In this document: piece after piece, positions 44,071-52,584 of the stretch
Layout: every line of letters starts with the position of its first letter
How positions within the stretch are numbered: the stretch's first letter is position 1
Assembly: GCF_021261325.1 (NCBI RefSeq)
Contig: NZ_JAJSBI010000006.1
Span: forward strand, 124,001-188,000
Length of the DNA stretch: 64,000 nucleotides
Direction: 5' to 3'
From: Streptomyces guryensis
GTDB lineage: Bacteria > Actinomycetota > Actinomycetes > Streptomycetales > Streptomycetaceae
Notes under the pieces: generated by a model
Databases searched by the model: none
Told to the model about the DNA's origin: nothing
What the model saw: the letters and a program-made list of their open reading frames with translations, nothing else
Made by a program: the position numbers and the translations under genes

Positions 44071-45184
44071 ACGCCCAGGGCTCAGCGCCAGACTGAAACT
44101 GACGCTCAGCTACGCCGGATTCCTTCTCTTCGCCGGTGCTCTCCTGCTGGCCGTGATGTGGGTGTTCGTGCTGCGCTGGCTCCGGACCGACAACCCCAAA
44201 GCCATCCAGCACAAGGCCGGCGTTGTCATCATCACCGGGTTCGACCGCTCCGATGCCCTGCGCGGCTTCGTCCCCGCCGCGGCCGCGGCACTGGCCTTCC
44301 TCCTCGTGTTCGGCCTTCTGGGAGGATGGATCCTCGCCGGCCGGATGCTCGTACCCCTCACACGGATCGCGGACGCGGCACGGCTGGCGGCGAACGGATC
44401 GCTGTCCCACCGGATCGGCTTGGAGGGCCGCGAAGACGAGTTCCGCGAACTCGCCGACGTGTTCGACACCATGCTCGAGCGGCTCGAATCCCACGTCGCC
44501 GAGCATCAGAGGTTCGCCGCGAACGCCTCCCACGAACTGCGCACCCCGCTGGCGATCTCCCAGACGCTCCTCGACGCCGCCCGCAACGACCCCACTCGGG
44601 ACCAGGGAGAACTCATCGAACGCCTCCACACCGTCAACGCGCGGGCGATCAACCTGACCGAGTCCCTCTTGCTGCTGAGCCGCGCCGACGGCAGAAGCTT
44701 CACCCGCGAGCCCGTCGACCTCTCCCTCATGGCCGAGGAAGCCGCCGAGACGCTGCTCCCCCTCGCCGAAAAGCGCCGGATCACGCTTGCCGTCACCGGC
44801 GAGCCAACACCGACGGTCGGCTCCGCGGCGCTCATCCTGCGGCTGGTGACGAACCTCGTCCAGAACGCCATCGTCCACAACCTTCCCACCGGCGGCACCG
44901 TAACGGTGCACACCGAAACGCAGCAGGACGCGAGCGTGCTGCGGGTCGAGAACACGGGCCTTCCGCTGCCACCGGAACTGGTACCGACCCTCACCGAACC
45001 CTTCCAACGCGGAACAGAACGCGTCCGCACGGACGAACATGCCGGCGTCGGCCTGGGACTGGCCATCGTGGACAGCATCGTCCGGGCCCACGACGGCACC
45101 CTTGACCTCGCCCCCCGCCCCGCCGGCGGCCTCGTCGTCACGATTCGACTTCCAGGGCAGCACTGCCCTGCGGTCATGCAGTAG
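44063..45184 (+). CDS. Sensor histidine kinase
   Basis: A 373-residue membrane kinase. Two transmembrane helices (about 17-37 and 70-95) flank a short extracytoplasmic loop. HAMP follows (GGWILAGRMLVPLTRIADAARLAANGSLSHRIG), then the H-box FAANASHELRTPLAISQTLL, the N-box LVTNLVQNAIVHN and the G-box GVGLGLAIVDSIVRAHDGTL. Its start overlaps the regulator stop (ATGAATAG). It is the cognate partner of the OmpR-type regulator; the signal is unknown. Confidence 0.92.
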   Translation: MNRRPGLSARLKLTLSYAGFLLFAGALLLAVMWVFVLRWLRTDNPKAIQHKAGVVIITGFDRSDALRGFVPAAAAALAFLLVFGLLGGWILAGRMLVPLTRIADAARLAANGSLSHRIGLEGREDEFRELADVFDTMLERLESHVAEHQRFAANASHELRTPLAISQTLLDAARNDPTRDQGELIERLHTVNARAINLTESLLLLSRADGRSFTREPVDLSLMAEEAAETLLPLAEKRRITLAVTGEPTPTVGSAALILRLVTNLVQNAIVHNLPTGGTVTVHTETQQDASVLRVENTGLPLPPELVPTLTEPFQRGTERVRTDEHAGVGLGLAIVDSIVRAHDGTLDLAPRPAGGLVVTIRLPGQHCPAVMQ

Positions 45185-45312
45185 CCGAGGGCCTCCGGCC
45201 GACGTCCAAGCGATGACGTGGCATGGGGTGCCGAGCCGGCTACGGACGGGGGCTGTACGCAGCTCGGGCCCCGGTCGGCGGCGACCGGATGCCGGGCCCG
45301 CGAATGGCAGGG

Positions 45313-46365
45313 TCAGTCCGCGGCCGCCCGCTCCCCAGCCGGGCGCCTGCGCCCGGCACGCTCGGTGAGCGACGGCGGCTGCCAGACGCCGTCGGCCCGA
45401 TAGAGATCGGTGCCAGGCGCCACGATCTCGTCGATCCGGTCGAGCACCGCGTCGTCGAGCAGCAGGTCGGCCCCCTCCAGCAGCGAGGTGAGCTGGTCCA
45501 TGGTGCGCGGACCGATGATCACCGATGTGACGGCCGGATGCACCAGCGGGAAGGCGACGGCCAGTTCCGGCAAGGTGCGGCCCAACTCCTCGGCGAGCGA
45601 AACGAGTTGCTCGACGGCCGCGAACTTCGCCGGGTTTCCCGGGACTGCGGGGTCGAAGCGGTGCGGGGTGCGCTGGGCGCGGCCGGTGGTGAGGTCGACC
45701 GGCCGGCCCTCGCGATAGGCGCCGGAGAGAAATCCCGAAGCGAGCGGCGACCAGGTCAGCACGCCCATGCCCAGCCGCTGCGCGGTGGGCAGCACGGACC
45801 GTTCGATGCCGCGCGCGAGAATCGAGTACGGAGGCTGCTCCGTGCGCAGCCGCATCAGTCCGCGCCGCTCCGCCACATGGTGAGCCTCGACCAGGTCCTC
45901 GGCGGGGAACGTGGAGCAGCCGAACGTCCGGATCTTGCCCGCCCGCACCAGGTCGGTGAGGACGGAGAGCGTCTCCTCGATGTCGGTGGTGTGGTCGGGG
46001 CGGTGCACCTGGTACAGGTCGATCCAGTCCGTGTCCAGGCGCCGCAGACTGTCCTCGACGGCCTCGAGGATCCAACGGCGCGAATTGCCGCTGCGGTTGC
46101 GTCCCTCTCCCAGCGGAAAGTGCACCTTCGTGGCGAGCACGACCTCGTCGCGTCTGCCCTTGAGAGCCTTGCCGACGATCTCCTCGCACTCGCCGGACGA
46201 GTACATGTCGGCGGTGTCCACGAAGTTGATGCCGGCATCGAGCGCCGCATGGATGATGCGTGTGCTGTCCTCGTGGTCGGGGTTGCCGACGGCGCCGAAC
46301 ATCATCGTGCCGAGGCAGTGCGTGCTGACCTCGATGCCGGTCTTGCCGAGGACTCGATAGCGCAT
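45313..46365 (-). CDS. Aldo/keto reductase
   Basis: A 350-residue NADPH-dependent reductase. The catalytic tetrad is visible: D in NFVDTADMYSSG, Y in the same segment, K in VVLATKVHF, and H in DLYQVHRPD. The C-terminal cofactor segment is VTSVIIGPRTMDQLTSLL. It reduces aldehydes or ketones. A MerR-type promoter with a 19-bp spacer sits 40-70 bp upstream, so expression is probably induced by a ligand or redox signal. GGAG precedes the ATG. Confidence 0.92.
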   Translation of the reverse strand: MRYRVLGKTGIEVSTHCLGTMMFGAVGNPDHEDSTRIIHAALDAGINFVDTADMYSSGECEEIVGKALKGRRDEVVLATKVHFPLGEGRNRSGNSRRWILEAVEDSLRRLDTDWIDLYQVHRPDHTTDIEETLSVLTDLVRAGKIRTFGCSTFPAEDLVEAHHVAERRGLMRLRTEQPPYSILARGIERSVLPTAQRLGMGVLTWSPLASGFLSGAYREGRPVDLTTGRAQRTPHRFDPAVPGNPAKFAAVEQLVSLAEELGRTLPELAVAFPLVHPAVTSVIIGPRTMDQLTSLLEGADLLLDDAVLDRIDEIVAPGTDLYRADGVWQPPSLTERAGRRRPAGERAAAD

Positions 46366-46405
46366 GGCGTTGCTCCGTCGCAGACGAGGGCGGGTCGGGA
46401 GCGTG

Positions 46406-46436
46406 ACTCTAGGACTTGGAGTGCACTTGACGGCAA
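46406..46436 (-). promoter_or_regulatory. MerR-type promoter (19-bp spacer) of the aldo/keto reductase
   Basis: On the minus strand: TTGCCG (46436-46431), a 19-bp spacer containing TCAAGTGCACTCCAAG, and TAGAGT (46411-46406). The overlong spacer filled with dyad-like sequence is the hallmark of MerR-activated promoters. Confidence 0.6.
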
Positions 46437-46536
46437 GCCCGTCGGGGGATTCCGTCGAAGATCGGCCGCACGGCGGGAGGTGCGGGCGTGGCTACGATCG
46501 AGGGGAAGAACAGCCCCCGAAACGGTGAGATCGTCA

Positions 46537-47349
46537 TCAACGACCGTCGCGGCGCTCGAGGTTGAAGTCGAACGCCACCGTTCCCGCGTCGAGCGCCGTG
46601 ACTCCGCCGTCCACCGTGAGGACCGCGCCGTTGACGAACGACGCGGCGGGAGAGAGCAGCCAGGCAATCGCCTCGGCAACCTCGCACGGGTCGCCGGGGC
46701 GGCCTGCGGGCACCAGCTTCGTCGCCTCCTCGTAGGCCTTCTCGACTCCGGCGCCCAGTTCGGACTCCTCGGCGAAGCGAGCCATACGCCGATCAGCCAT
46801 CTCGGTGCGCACCCAGCTGGGGCAGACGGTGTTGGCGCGCAGCCCCTGGCTGCCGTAGTCGACGGCCAGCGAGCGGCACAGCTGGAGCAGCGCGGCCTTG
46901 GAGGTGGCGTACGCGGCGTTGCCCGGCCCGTTGCGCAACGCCGAGACGGAGGCGACGGCGACGACCGAACCGCGGGTCTTCAGCAGGTGCGGGAGTGCGG
47001 CGCGCAGCAGCAGGAAGGGGCCTGTCACGTTGGTGCGCATCACCAGCTCCCAAGTCTCGTCCGAGAGATCGCCCACCGCGCCGCCGCGTCCGACACCCGC
47101 GTTGAGGACCAGCCCGTCGAGCCTGCCGTAGCGCGAGACGGTGGCGTCGACGAGTTCACCCACGGCGGTCGCGTCACTGAGATCAGCGGCGTGCGGCACG
47201 GCGCCGGTTTCGTCGGCGACCCGCTGCAGCGGTTCGGGCCGTCGTCCGCCGATGACGACGTCGTGTCCACCGGCCCGCAGCAGCCGGGCGGTTGCGGCGC
47301 CGATGCCGGTTCCGCCCCCGGTGACCACCACAACACGCTTGTCAGTCAT
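46537..47349 (-). CDS. Short-chain dehydrogenase/reductase
   Basis: A 270-residue classical SDR. VVVVTGGGTGIGAATARLL is the cofactor motif, LVLNAGVG the NAG motif, and SVVAVASVSALRNGPGNAAYATSKAALLQL provides the catalytic S, Y and K. ASFVNGAVLTVDGG is the usual C-terminal strand. It lies 52 bp after the APH-like gene on the same strand and may be co-transcribed with it. The substrate is unknown. Confidence 0.9.
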   Translation of the reverse strand: MTDKRVVVVTGGGTGIGAATARLLRAGGHDVVIGGRRPEPLQRVADETGAVPHAADLSDATAVGELVDATVSRYGRLDGLVLNAGVGRGGAVGDLSDETWELVMRTNVTGPFLLLRAALPHLLKTRGSVVAVASVSALRNGPGNAAYATSKAALLQLCRSLAVDYGSQGLRANTVCPSWVRTEMADRRMARFAEESELGAGVEKAYEEATKLVPAGRPGDPCEVAEAIAWLLSPAASFVNGAVLTVDGGVTALDAGTVAFDFNLERRDGR

Positions 47350-47401
47350 GGCTGTTGGGGCTCCTCATCAACCGGAAACAGGCCTGCGTGATCTTACGCA
47401 G

Positions 47402-48301
47402 TCAGCTCACGCGTTGTTCGGCCAGGTCCAGCCAGTGCTCCACGTCGCTGGGGGTGAAGTGCCTGATGGCCCAGTCGACCATGCGAAGGCTCAGGTGAGC
47501 CCATGTGGGCCGCAGGATGTCCTCGGGCAGCGAGTCGAGGACGGCGTCGAGACGCTGTGCCACGCCCGGGCCGCTTTCCTGCGCGTGGAGGCCGAAGCGC
47601 AGGGTGACCAGGTCGAATCGACGATCACCGCGGGCGGCGCCGTCCCAGTCCACGACCCCGGTGATCGCCCCGCCGTCCGCCAGCAGGTTGCCGGGGTGGA
47701 AGTCGAAGTGCACCGCGTCGGCTTCGGTCAGCGGGGGCGGGCTCTCGGCGCCGACGGTGGCGATCCACCGTTCCAGCGCCGCACTGCGGCGGTTGTGCTC
47801 ACGCAACGGACCGTGCAGGCAGTAGCCGGCACCGTCGTCCTGCAGGTGAAGGTCGACTGCCGGGATGTCGGGGCGCTCGGAAAGCCGGCCTGTCTGCAAC
47901 TCGTTGAGCTGGAGCACCTGGTCCAGGCTCCGGTGGTCGAAGCGGTCGATCTTCCTGCCCGGCAGCAGCTCTTGCACGATGACGACCGCGTGGCCGACCT
48001 GGGTGACCAGTTCGGTGGCCGGAGCCGGATAGCCCGCCCGTCTCAGCGCCTCGGTCACGGCGAGCGGTCCGGCCCGCATCTCTTCGGCCCGGCTGTGTGG
48101 CCGCCACTTCAGCACGGACCGGCGACCGTCCGCCCAGCGCACGTAGGCAGCACCGACCTGGCCACCCGAGCAGGCGCCATCGAGAGTCAGCCGGACACCG
48201 GTCTGCGCATGCAGGGCGTCCACCATCCGGGCGGCATCGAGCCGCTCAGCACGCGCCCACCTTTGAGGAGAGGAACTCACCGGGTCGATTATCGATGGCA
48301 C
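47402..48301 (-). CDS. Aminoglycoside phosphotransferase (APH) family protein
   Basis: A 299-residue kinase-like protein. GGQVGAAYVRWADGRRSVLKWRPHSRAEEMRAGPL holds the ATP-binding lobe with its lysine. DAVHFDFHPGNLLADGGAITGVVDWDGAARGDRRFDLV is the catalytic loop (HxDxxxxN) and metal-binding segment, with F in place of the usual second residue of HGD. The GTG at 48301 is chosen for its GAGGT ribosome binding site; MVDALHAQTG at 48226 is a plausible later start. The gene is divergent from the SnoaL-like gene, and the MerR-type promoter of that gene overlaps its leader. Confidence 0.85.
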   Translation of the reverse strand: MPSIIDPVSSSPQRWARAERLDAARMVDALHAQTGVRLTLDGACSGGQVGAAYVRWADGRRSVLKWRPHSRAEEMRAGPLAVTEALRRAGYPAPATELVTQVGHAVVIVQELLPGRKIDRFDHRSLDQVLQLNELQTGRLSERPDIPAVDLHLQDDGAGYCLHGPLREHNRRSAALERWIATVGAESPPPLTEADAVHFDFHPGNLLADGGAITGVVDWDGAARGDRRFDLVTLRFGLHAQESGPGVAQRLDAVLDSLPEDILRPTWAHLSLRMVDWAIRHFTPSDVEHWLDLAEQRVS

Positions 48302-48302
48302 A

Positions 48303-48333
48303 TTGACCTCAAGTGCGCTTGAGGGACGAGTCT
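48303..48333 (+). promoter_or_regulatory. SoxR/MerR-type promoter of the SnoaL-like gene
   Basis: TTGACC (48303-48308), a 19-bp spacer, GAGTCT (48328-48333). The spacer region contains CCTCAAG-TGCG-CTTGAGG (48307-48324), a perfect 7-bp dyad very close to known SoxR boxes. Transcription would start about 48340, at the ATG itself, so the mRNA is probably leaderless. Confidence 0.68.
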
Positions 48334-48339
48334 TCAGGC

Positions 48340-48816
48340 ATGGATACCGAAGAGACACAGCGACAGTTGCAGATCCTGACCGACCGCGCCGAGATCACCG
48401 ACCTGTTGGACCGCTACCTGCGTTCCCTCGACAACGGGGTCTTCGACGAGGAATGGGCTCGCGCATTCCACACCGAAGACGTCACCGCGGAGATGCCCAT
48501 CGGCACCGTCCACGGCCGCGATGCGCTGCTGGCCCGCGTCCGGCAGGCCATGGCACGGTTCGACCGAACCGTGCATCTGGGCACCAACGCCATCATCGAG
48601 ATCGACGGTGCGCGGGCCACCACCCGAGGCGCCCAGCTGAGCACCCACGTCCTGGCGGACGGCACGGGCAGCGTCTTCATCTCCGCCGGCCATGCCGACG
48701 CCGAACTGGTCAGGACGGCCGACGGCTGGCGGATCTCCGCCTCGTCGCTACGGGTGGTGTGGACCCAGGGTCCCCCTCCGCGGCTGACGGAAGAACAGGA
48801 ACCCGTCCTCCCCTAG
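48340..48816 (+). CDS. SnoaL-like (NTF2 fold) protein
   Basis: A 158-residue single-domain protein. ITDLLDRYLRSLDNGVFDEEWARAFHTEDVTAEMPIGTVHGRDALLARVRQAM is a typical SnoaL_4 opening, and FISAGHADAELVRTADGWRISASSLRVVWTQG the closing beta strands. The ATG at 48340 coincides with the predicted transcription start of the SoxR-like promoter. Control by a redox-sensing or drug-sensing MerR protein is inferred; no MerR gene is in the window. Confidence 0.87.
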   Translation: MDTEETQRQLQILTDRAEITDLLDRYLRSLDNGVFDEEWARAFHTEDVTAEMPIGTVHGRDALLARVRQAMARFDRTVHLGTNAIIEIDGARATTRGAQLSTHVLADGTGSVFISAGHADAELVRTADGWRISASSLRVVWTQGPPPRLTEEQEPVLP

Positions 48817-49127
48817 GGGCCCGGCTTGACGGTCTTCATCATGAAATGCGACGTCACGTTCTTGATCCGGGGGATGGTCATGACCCGCCGGCTGAGGAAG
48901 GCCTCGTAGGCGGGCAGATCGGCGACGGCCACGCGGACGAAATGGTCTGGGCTGCCGAACAGCCTCCGCAACTCCAGCACTTCCTCCGCCTGCGCCAGCG
49001 TCTCCTCGAAGCGCTCGACGGTCTCCGCGTCCTGCGCCTCCAGCGCCACAGGCGTGCATCTGGCCTTCGGCCGTCGCACCATACTCAGCGTCGGCGCCGG
49101 CACGGCCGTGTATGTCGTACTGCTCAA
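48813..49127 (-). pseudogene. Lrp/AsnC regulator, ligand domain only
   Basis: CTPVALEAQDAETVERFEETLAQAEEVLELRRLFGSPDHFVRVAVADLPAYEAFLSRRVMTIPRIKNVTSHFMMKTVKPG is the RAM effector domain of Lrp/AsnC proteins. The N-terminal HTH (about 60 residues) is missing, and upstream residues (MSSTTYTAVPAPTLSMVRRPKA) are unrelated. Its stop overlaps that of the SnoaL-like gene. It may be dead, or it may act as a stand-alone RAM protein. Confidence 0.7.
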
Positions 49128-49185
49128 CGCCCTCTGAATCCCCCGTACCCCCGAACTCCCCGAAATCCCTGAGGAGAAGCACCAG

Positions 49186-49977
49186 TTGAGCCCCGGCTGC
49201 TACTACGAACCCATCGACGACCACCACTACAAGCCGACTCCGCATGCGAGCGGAGCCTGGGCCCCGGACGAGCAGCACTTCAGTCCGCTGGGCGGGCTCG
49301 TGGTCCACGCCCTCGACCGTCACCGGGCCGGCTGCCCGGACGACGGCCTGGTGCTCTCCCGGATCAGCTACGACATCCTGGGCCGCCTCGCCCTCGACGA
49401 GTGCGAGATCCGGGTGGAGACCGTCCGCCCCGGCCGGACCATCGAACTCCTCGAAGCCGTCGTACGGATCGCCGGCCGGCCGGTCGTCCGGGCCCGCGCC
49501 TGGTTCCTGGCCGCCTTCGACACCACCGCGGTCGCGGGTGGCCCCGAGGACCGCCTCACCCCGCCCGAGTCACTCAAGCCGTGGCATCTGTCCGAGGTCT
49601 GGCCCGGCGGGTACATCGACTCCGTGGATGTCCGCCCCGTCGCGCCGCCGCGGCCGGGCCGTACTGCCGCCTGGATCTCCACTCCCCTGGACCTGGTCGC
49701 CGGCACTCCGGTCACACCGCTGGCGTCCTATCTCGCCCTGGTCGACACCGCCAACGGCATCGCCGCCCGGCAGTCGCCCACCGCGTGGATGTTCCCGAAC
49801 GTCGACCTGACCGTCCACCTGCACCGCCAACCGCGCGGCGACTGGACCGGATTGGACACCACGGTCGCCTTCGGCCCGTCCGGCCAGGGCCTCACCAGCA
49901 CGGTCCTGCACGACGTCGACGGCCCGGTCGGACACGCCCAGCAGATCCTCACGGTCCGGCCCCTGCCCGGGAAATAA
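49186..49977 (+). CDS. Acyl-CoA thioesterase-like (double hotdog) protein
   Basis: A 263-residue protein resembling thioesterase superfamily members with two hotdog repeats. YYEPIDDHHYKPTPHASGAWAPDEQHFSPLGGLVVHALDR opens the first repeat, and LDLVAGTPVTPLASYLALVDTANGIA the second, whose D-x-x-N resembles the family's central-helix residues. TTG at 49186 is the start, with GAGGAG nine bases upstream. It probably hydrolyses acyl-CoA esters. Confidence 0.82.
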   Translation: MSPGCYYEPIDDHHYKPTPHASGAWAPDEQHFSPLGGLVVHALDRHRAGCPDDGLVLSRISYDILGRLALDECEIRVETVRPGRTIELLEAVVRIAGRPVVRARAWFLAAFDTTAVAGGPEDRLTPPESLKPWHLSEVWPGGYIDSVDVRPVAPPRPGRTAAWISTPLDLVAGTPVTPLASYLALVDTANGIAARQSPTAWMFPNVDLTVHLHRQPRGDWTGLDTTVAFGPSGQGLTSTVLHDVDGPVGHAQQILTVRPLPGK

Positions 49978-49997
49978 AACGGGGCCGGACGCCCGGC

Positions 49998-50687
49998 TCA
50001 GTGGACGATTCGATAGAGGTGTTCGGGGCGGCCGGTGGTTCCGTACCGAAGTTCGAGCCGGACCATTCCCTCGCGTACAAGGTACGAGAGATAGCGCTGG
50101 GCCGTGGCGCGGGAGACGCCGGTGAGTTCGGCGGCCTGGGCCGCGGACAGAGCCTCCTGAGAAGTGCGCAGGACCTGGTGCAGGAGGGCCAGGGTCGGCG
50201 CGGAGTGGCCCTTGGCCGGAACCCGTGGCACGGCCGGCGGGCGGGCGGCGCTGAAGAGGGCGTCCACGTCGGCCTGGTCGGTCCGAGGGGCCAGGCCGAG
50301 GGCGTCCACGCGGTGCTGGAGTTCACGGTAGGCGTTGAGCCGCTCGGCCAGGTCGGCCGCGCCGAACGGCTTGACCAGATAGCCCACGGCGCCGAGTTTC
50401 ATGGCGGTCCGAACCGAGGCGATGTCCCGGTCGGCGGTGATCATGATCGCGTCGGGCCGGGCGCCGCCCTCGTCCCCACTGAGCTGCCGCAGCACATCCA
50501 GTCCGCTGCCGTCCGGCAGGAAGATGTCGAGCAGCAGCAGATCGGGGTGGAGGGTGCGCACCGCGTCCAGCGTCTCGGCGACGGTCGCGGCCCGGCCGAC
50601 CACCTCGAAGCCCTCGACGCGGGAGGCGTAGTCGCAGTGGATGTTGCTGACGCGGAAGTCGTCGTCCACCACCAGAATTCTGATCAT
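49998..50687 (-). CDS. CitB/DcuR-family response regulator
   Basis: A 229-residue regulator. The receiver has VVDDD (6-10), the phospho-acceptor D54 in LLLDIFLPDGSG, and K in YLVKPFGAADL. The C-terminal HTH (LTGVSRATAQRYLSYLVREGMVRLELRYGTTGRPEHLYRI) is the CitB type. It overlaps the kinase gene by 4 bp (ATGA). The NitT/TauT-type importer beyond the kinase is its likely target. Confidence 0.92.
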   Translation of the reverse strand: MIRILVVDDDFRVSNIHCDYASRVEGFEVVGRAATVAETLDAVRTLHPDLLLLDIFLPDGSGLDVLRQLSGDEGGARPDAIMITADRDIASVRTAMKLGAVGYLVKPFGAADLAERLNAYRELQHRVDALGLAPRTDQADVDALFSAARPPAVPRVPAKGHSAPTLALLHQVLRTSQEALSAAQAAELTGVSRATAQRYLSYLVREGMVRLELRYGTTGRPEHLYRIVH

Positions 50688-52351
50688 CCGCGGTCACCTC
50701 CGGTCGGCGAGGCAGTCGTGAACCGTGCGTCTCGTGGTGCGGGGGCGGCGTCCGTCAGGGGCAGTACGACGGTGAAGACCGCGCCCGGGCCCTCGCTGAC
50801 CATGATCGTGCCGCCATGCCGCTGTGCCAGCCGGTGGACCAGGGCCAGGCCCAGGCCGCGCCGGGCGGTGCCCCGGTCGGGCCGGGTCGACCACCCGTCC
50901 TCGAAGATCGACTCGGTGGCGTCCGGCGGAATCCCAGGGCCGCTGTCCGCGACCCGCACCATCACCTGGTCGACGGCCTCGATCAGCGAGAGCCGCACCT
51001 CGCGGCCGCCCGCCGGAGGCGGTCCGCCGGCCGCCGCGTCGATCGCGTTGTCCAGCAGATTGCCGACGATGGTCAGCAGCCGGCGCAGATGCGGCGGGTC
51101 CTCGCCGAGCGCGGAGTCGTCGCTGAGCACCATCCGGACCCCGCGTTCCGCGGCCACCGTGGTCTTGGCGACGATCAGTCCGACGAGCAGGGCGTTGCCG
51201 ATCCGCTCACGTACGGACTCGGTCAGCGCCTGGTCGGCGCCGGCCGACTCGACGGCGAACTCGTAGGCGGCGTCGTGATCGCCGATGTCCAGCAGGCCGG
51301 CGACGGTGTGCATGCGGTTGGTGAACTCGTGCTGCTGGGCGCGCAGGGCGTCGGTCAGCCCGCGTACGGAGTCCAGTTCACGCAGCAGCCCGATCAGCTC
51401 GGTGCGGTCGCGCACGGTGACGACGGCGCCCAGCTCCCTGCCGTGCAGGGCCACCGGCATCCGGTTGACGACCAGGCAGTGGTCGTCGGTGAGCACGCTG
51501 ATGTCACTGCCCGCGAGGGTGCCGTCCAGGGCACGGCGCAGCCGCCCGTCCGGCAGCACCTCCTCCAGCGTGCTGCCGAGCGCGGTGCCGACGCCGAGCA
51601 GGTTGCGGGCCTCGTCGTTGACCACCGTGATCCTGCCGTCGGGGTCGAAGGCGACGACTCCCTCACGGATGCCGTGCAGCATCGCCTCCCGGTCCTGCAG
51701 CAGCCCGGCGATCTCCTCCAGTTCCAGCCCGAACGTCGTCCGCTTGAGCCGCCTGGCCAGCAGGAACGCGGCAGCCGAGCCCAGCGCGACGGCGATCGCG
51801 CTGTACAGGCCGAAGGTCGGCAGCTCACGCCACAGCTCACCCAGCACATGGTGCTCGGTGATGCCGGCGGACACCTCGCCGACCAGCTTGCCGCTGGGTC
51901 CGTACAGCGGGGCCTTGCCGTTGGCTGAGCGTCCCAGCCCGCCCGGGTCGGTGCCGACGTGCGACTTGCCGTCCAGCACCACGATCGGGTCACCCGTCGC
52001 TACACCGATCAGCGCCGGGTCGGGGTGGGAGTGCCGCACGCCGCGCAGGTCGAGTACGACCACGTACGAGGCGCTGGAGGCCTTGCGGATGCGTTCGGCC
52101 ACCCGCTGCACCACGTCGCCGCCGCCCCCGTACTGCATGGCATGCCGGATCTGCGGTTCGGCGGCCGTGGTCTGCGCGATGGCCAGCGCCCGCTTCTCGT
52201 AGGCGCGGTCGATCTCGTCCCGCTGCGCGAAGGCGAACAGCACGAAACCGATCAGCCCGGTCAGCGCCAGGATGACCAGCTGGTTGGCGAGGATCCGCGC
52301 GGAGAGCCGCCCCTTCCCGCCACGGCCGATCGGGATACGGATGCGTCTCAC
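50684..52351 (-). CDS. CitA/DcuS-family sensor histidine kinase
   Basis: A 555-residue kinase. One transmembrane helix (about 24-45) is followed by an extracytoplasmic PAS/Cache domain (IAQTTAAEPQIRHAMQYGGGGDVVQRVAERIRKASSASYVVVLDLRGVRHSHPDP). A second helix (about 175-198) leads to a cytoplasmic PAS (VVAFDPDGRITVVNDEARNLLGV). The phospho-acceptor segment is QQHEFTNRMHTVAGLLDIG, and the ATPase has GNLLDNAIDAA plus RRGLGLALVHRLAQRHGG. CitA/DcuS kinases sense carboxylates or related small molecules outside the cell. It is divergent from the importer operon. Confidence 0.92.
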   Translation of the reverse strand: MRRIRIPIGRGGKGRLSARILANQLVILALTGLIGFVLFAFAQRDEIDRAYEKRALAIAQTTAAEPQIRHAMQYGGGGDVVQRVAERIRKASSASYVVVLDLRGVRHSHPDPALIGVATGDPIVVLDGKSHVGTDPGGLGRSANGKAPLYGPSGKLVGEVSAGITEHHVLGELWRELPTFGLYSAIAVALGSAAAFLLARRLKRTTFGLELEEIAGLLQDREAMLHGIREGVVAFDPDGRITVVNDEARNLLGVGTALGSTLEEVLPDGRLRRALDGTLAGSDISVLTDDHCLVVNRMPVALHGRELGAVVTVRDRTELIGLLRELDSVRGLTDALRAQQHEFTNRMHTVAGLLDIGDHDAAYEFAVESAGADQALTESVRERIGNALLVGLIVAKTTVAAERGVRMVLSDDSALGEDPPHLRRLLTIVGNLLDNAIDAAAGGPPPAGGREVRLSLIEAVDQVMVRVADSGPGIPPDATESIFEDGWSTRPDRGTARRGLGLALVHRLAQRHGGTIMVSEGPGAVFTVVLPLTDAAPAPRDARFTTASPTGGDRG

Positions 52352-52480
52352 GGGTGTCTCTGCCTGTCGTACCGGGCCCGGGCGCGGCCCCTGCGCCGTA
52401 CCCGTGGTGGCGTGATTGTGCCCCCGCCATCGACTGTATGCCCACCCCCGGCCTCTTGAGCAGAACGAGCAGAACTCCGG

Positions 52481-52525
52481 GTAACACGGCTAACGCGGGT
52501 TACGGATGAAACAGCGACGTAACAC
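52481..52525. promoter_or_regulatory. GTAAC repeats between CitAB-like genes and the importer
   Basis: GTAACAC occurs at 52481-52487 and 52519-52525, and the inverse GTTAC at 52499-52503, forming GTAAC/GTTAC dyads about 18 bp apart. These are candidate sites for the CitB-type regulator or for the importer promoter. Confidence 0.4.
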
Positions 52526-52545
52526 CCGGGGGCCTCTAGCGTCTG

Positions 52546-52573
52546 CCTTCCTCGACCTCCGAGGTTAGGAAGG
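52546..52573 (+). promoter_or_regulatory. Hairpin that can sequester the importer ribosome binding site
   Basis: CCTTCCT (52546-52552) pairs with AGGAAGG (52567-52573), and ACCTC with GAGGT inside it, leaving a very short loop. The 3' arm is part of the Shine-Dalgarno stretch AGGAAGGAGAGG, 11 bp before the ATG at 52585. The hairpin could limit translation initiation. Confidence 0.45.
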
Positions 52574-52584
52574 AGAGGCCTCAG

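Noticed and set aside
44000..46189. A long minus-strand frame antisense to the histidine kinase and overlapping the aldo/keto reductase
   Set aside because: Its residues are those of an out-of-frame reading of both genes; no motif or start context supports it.
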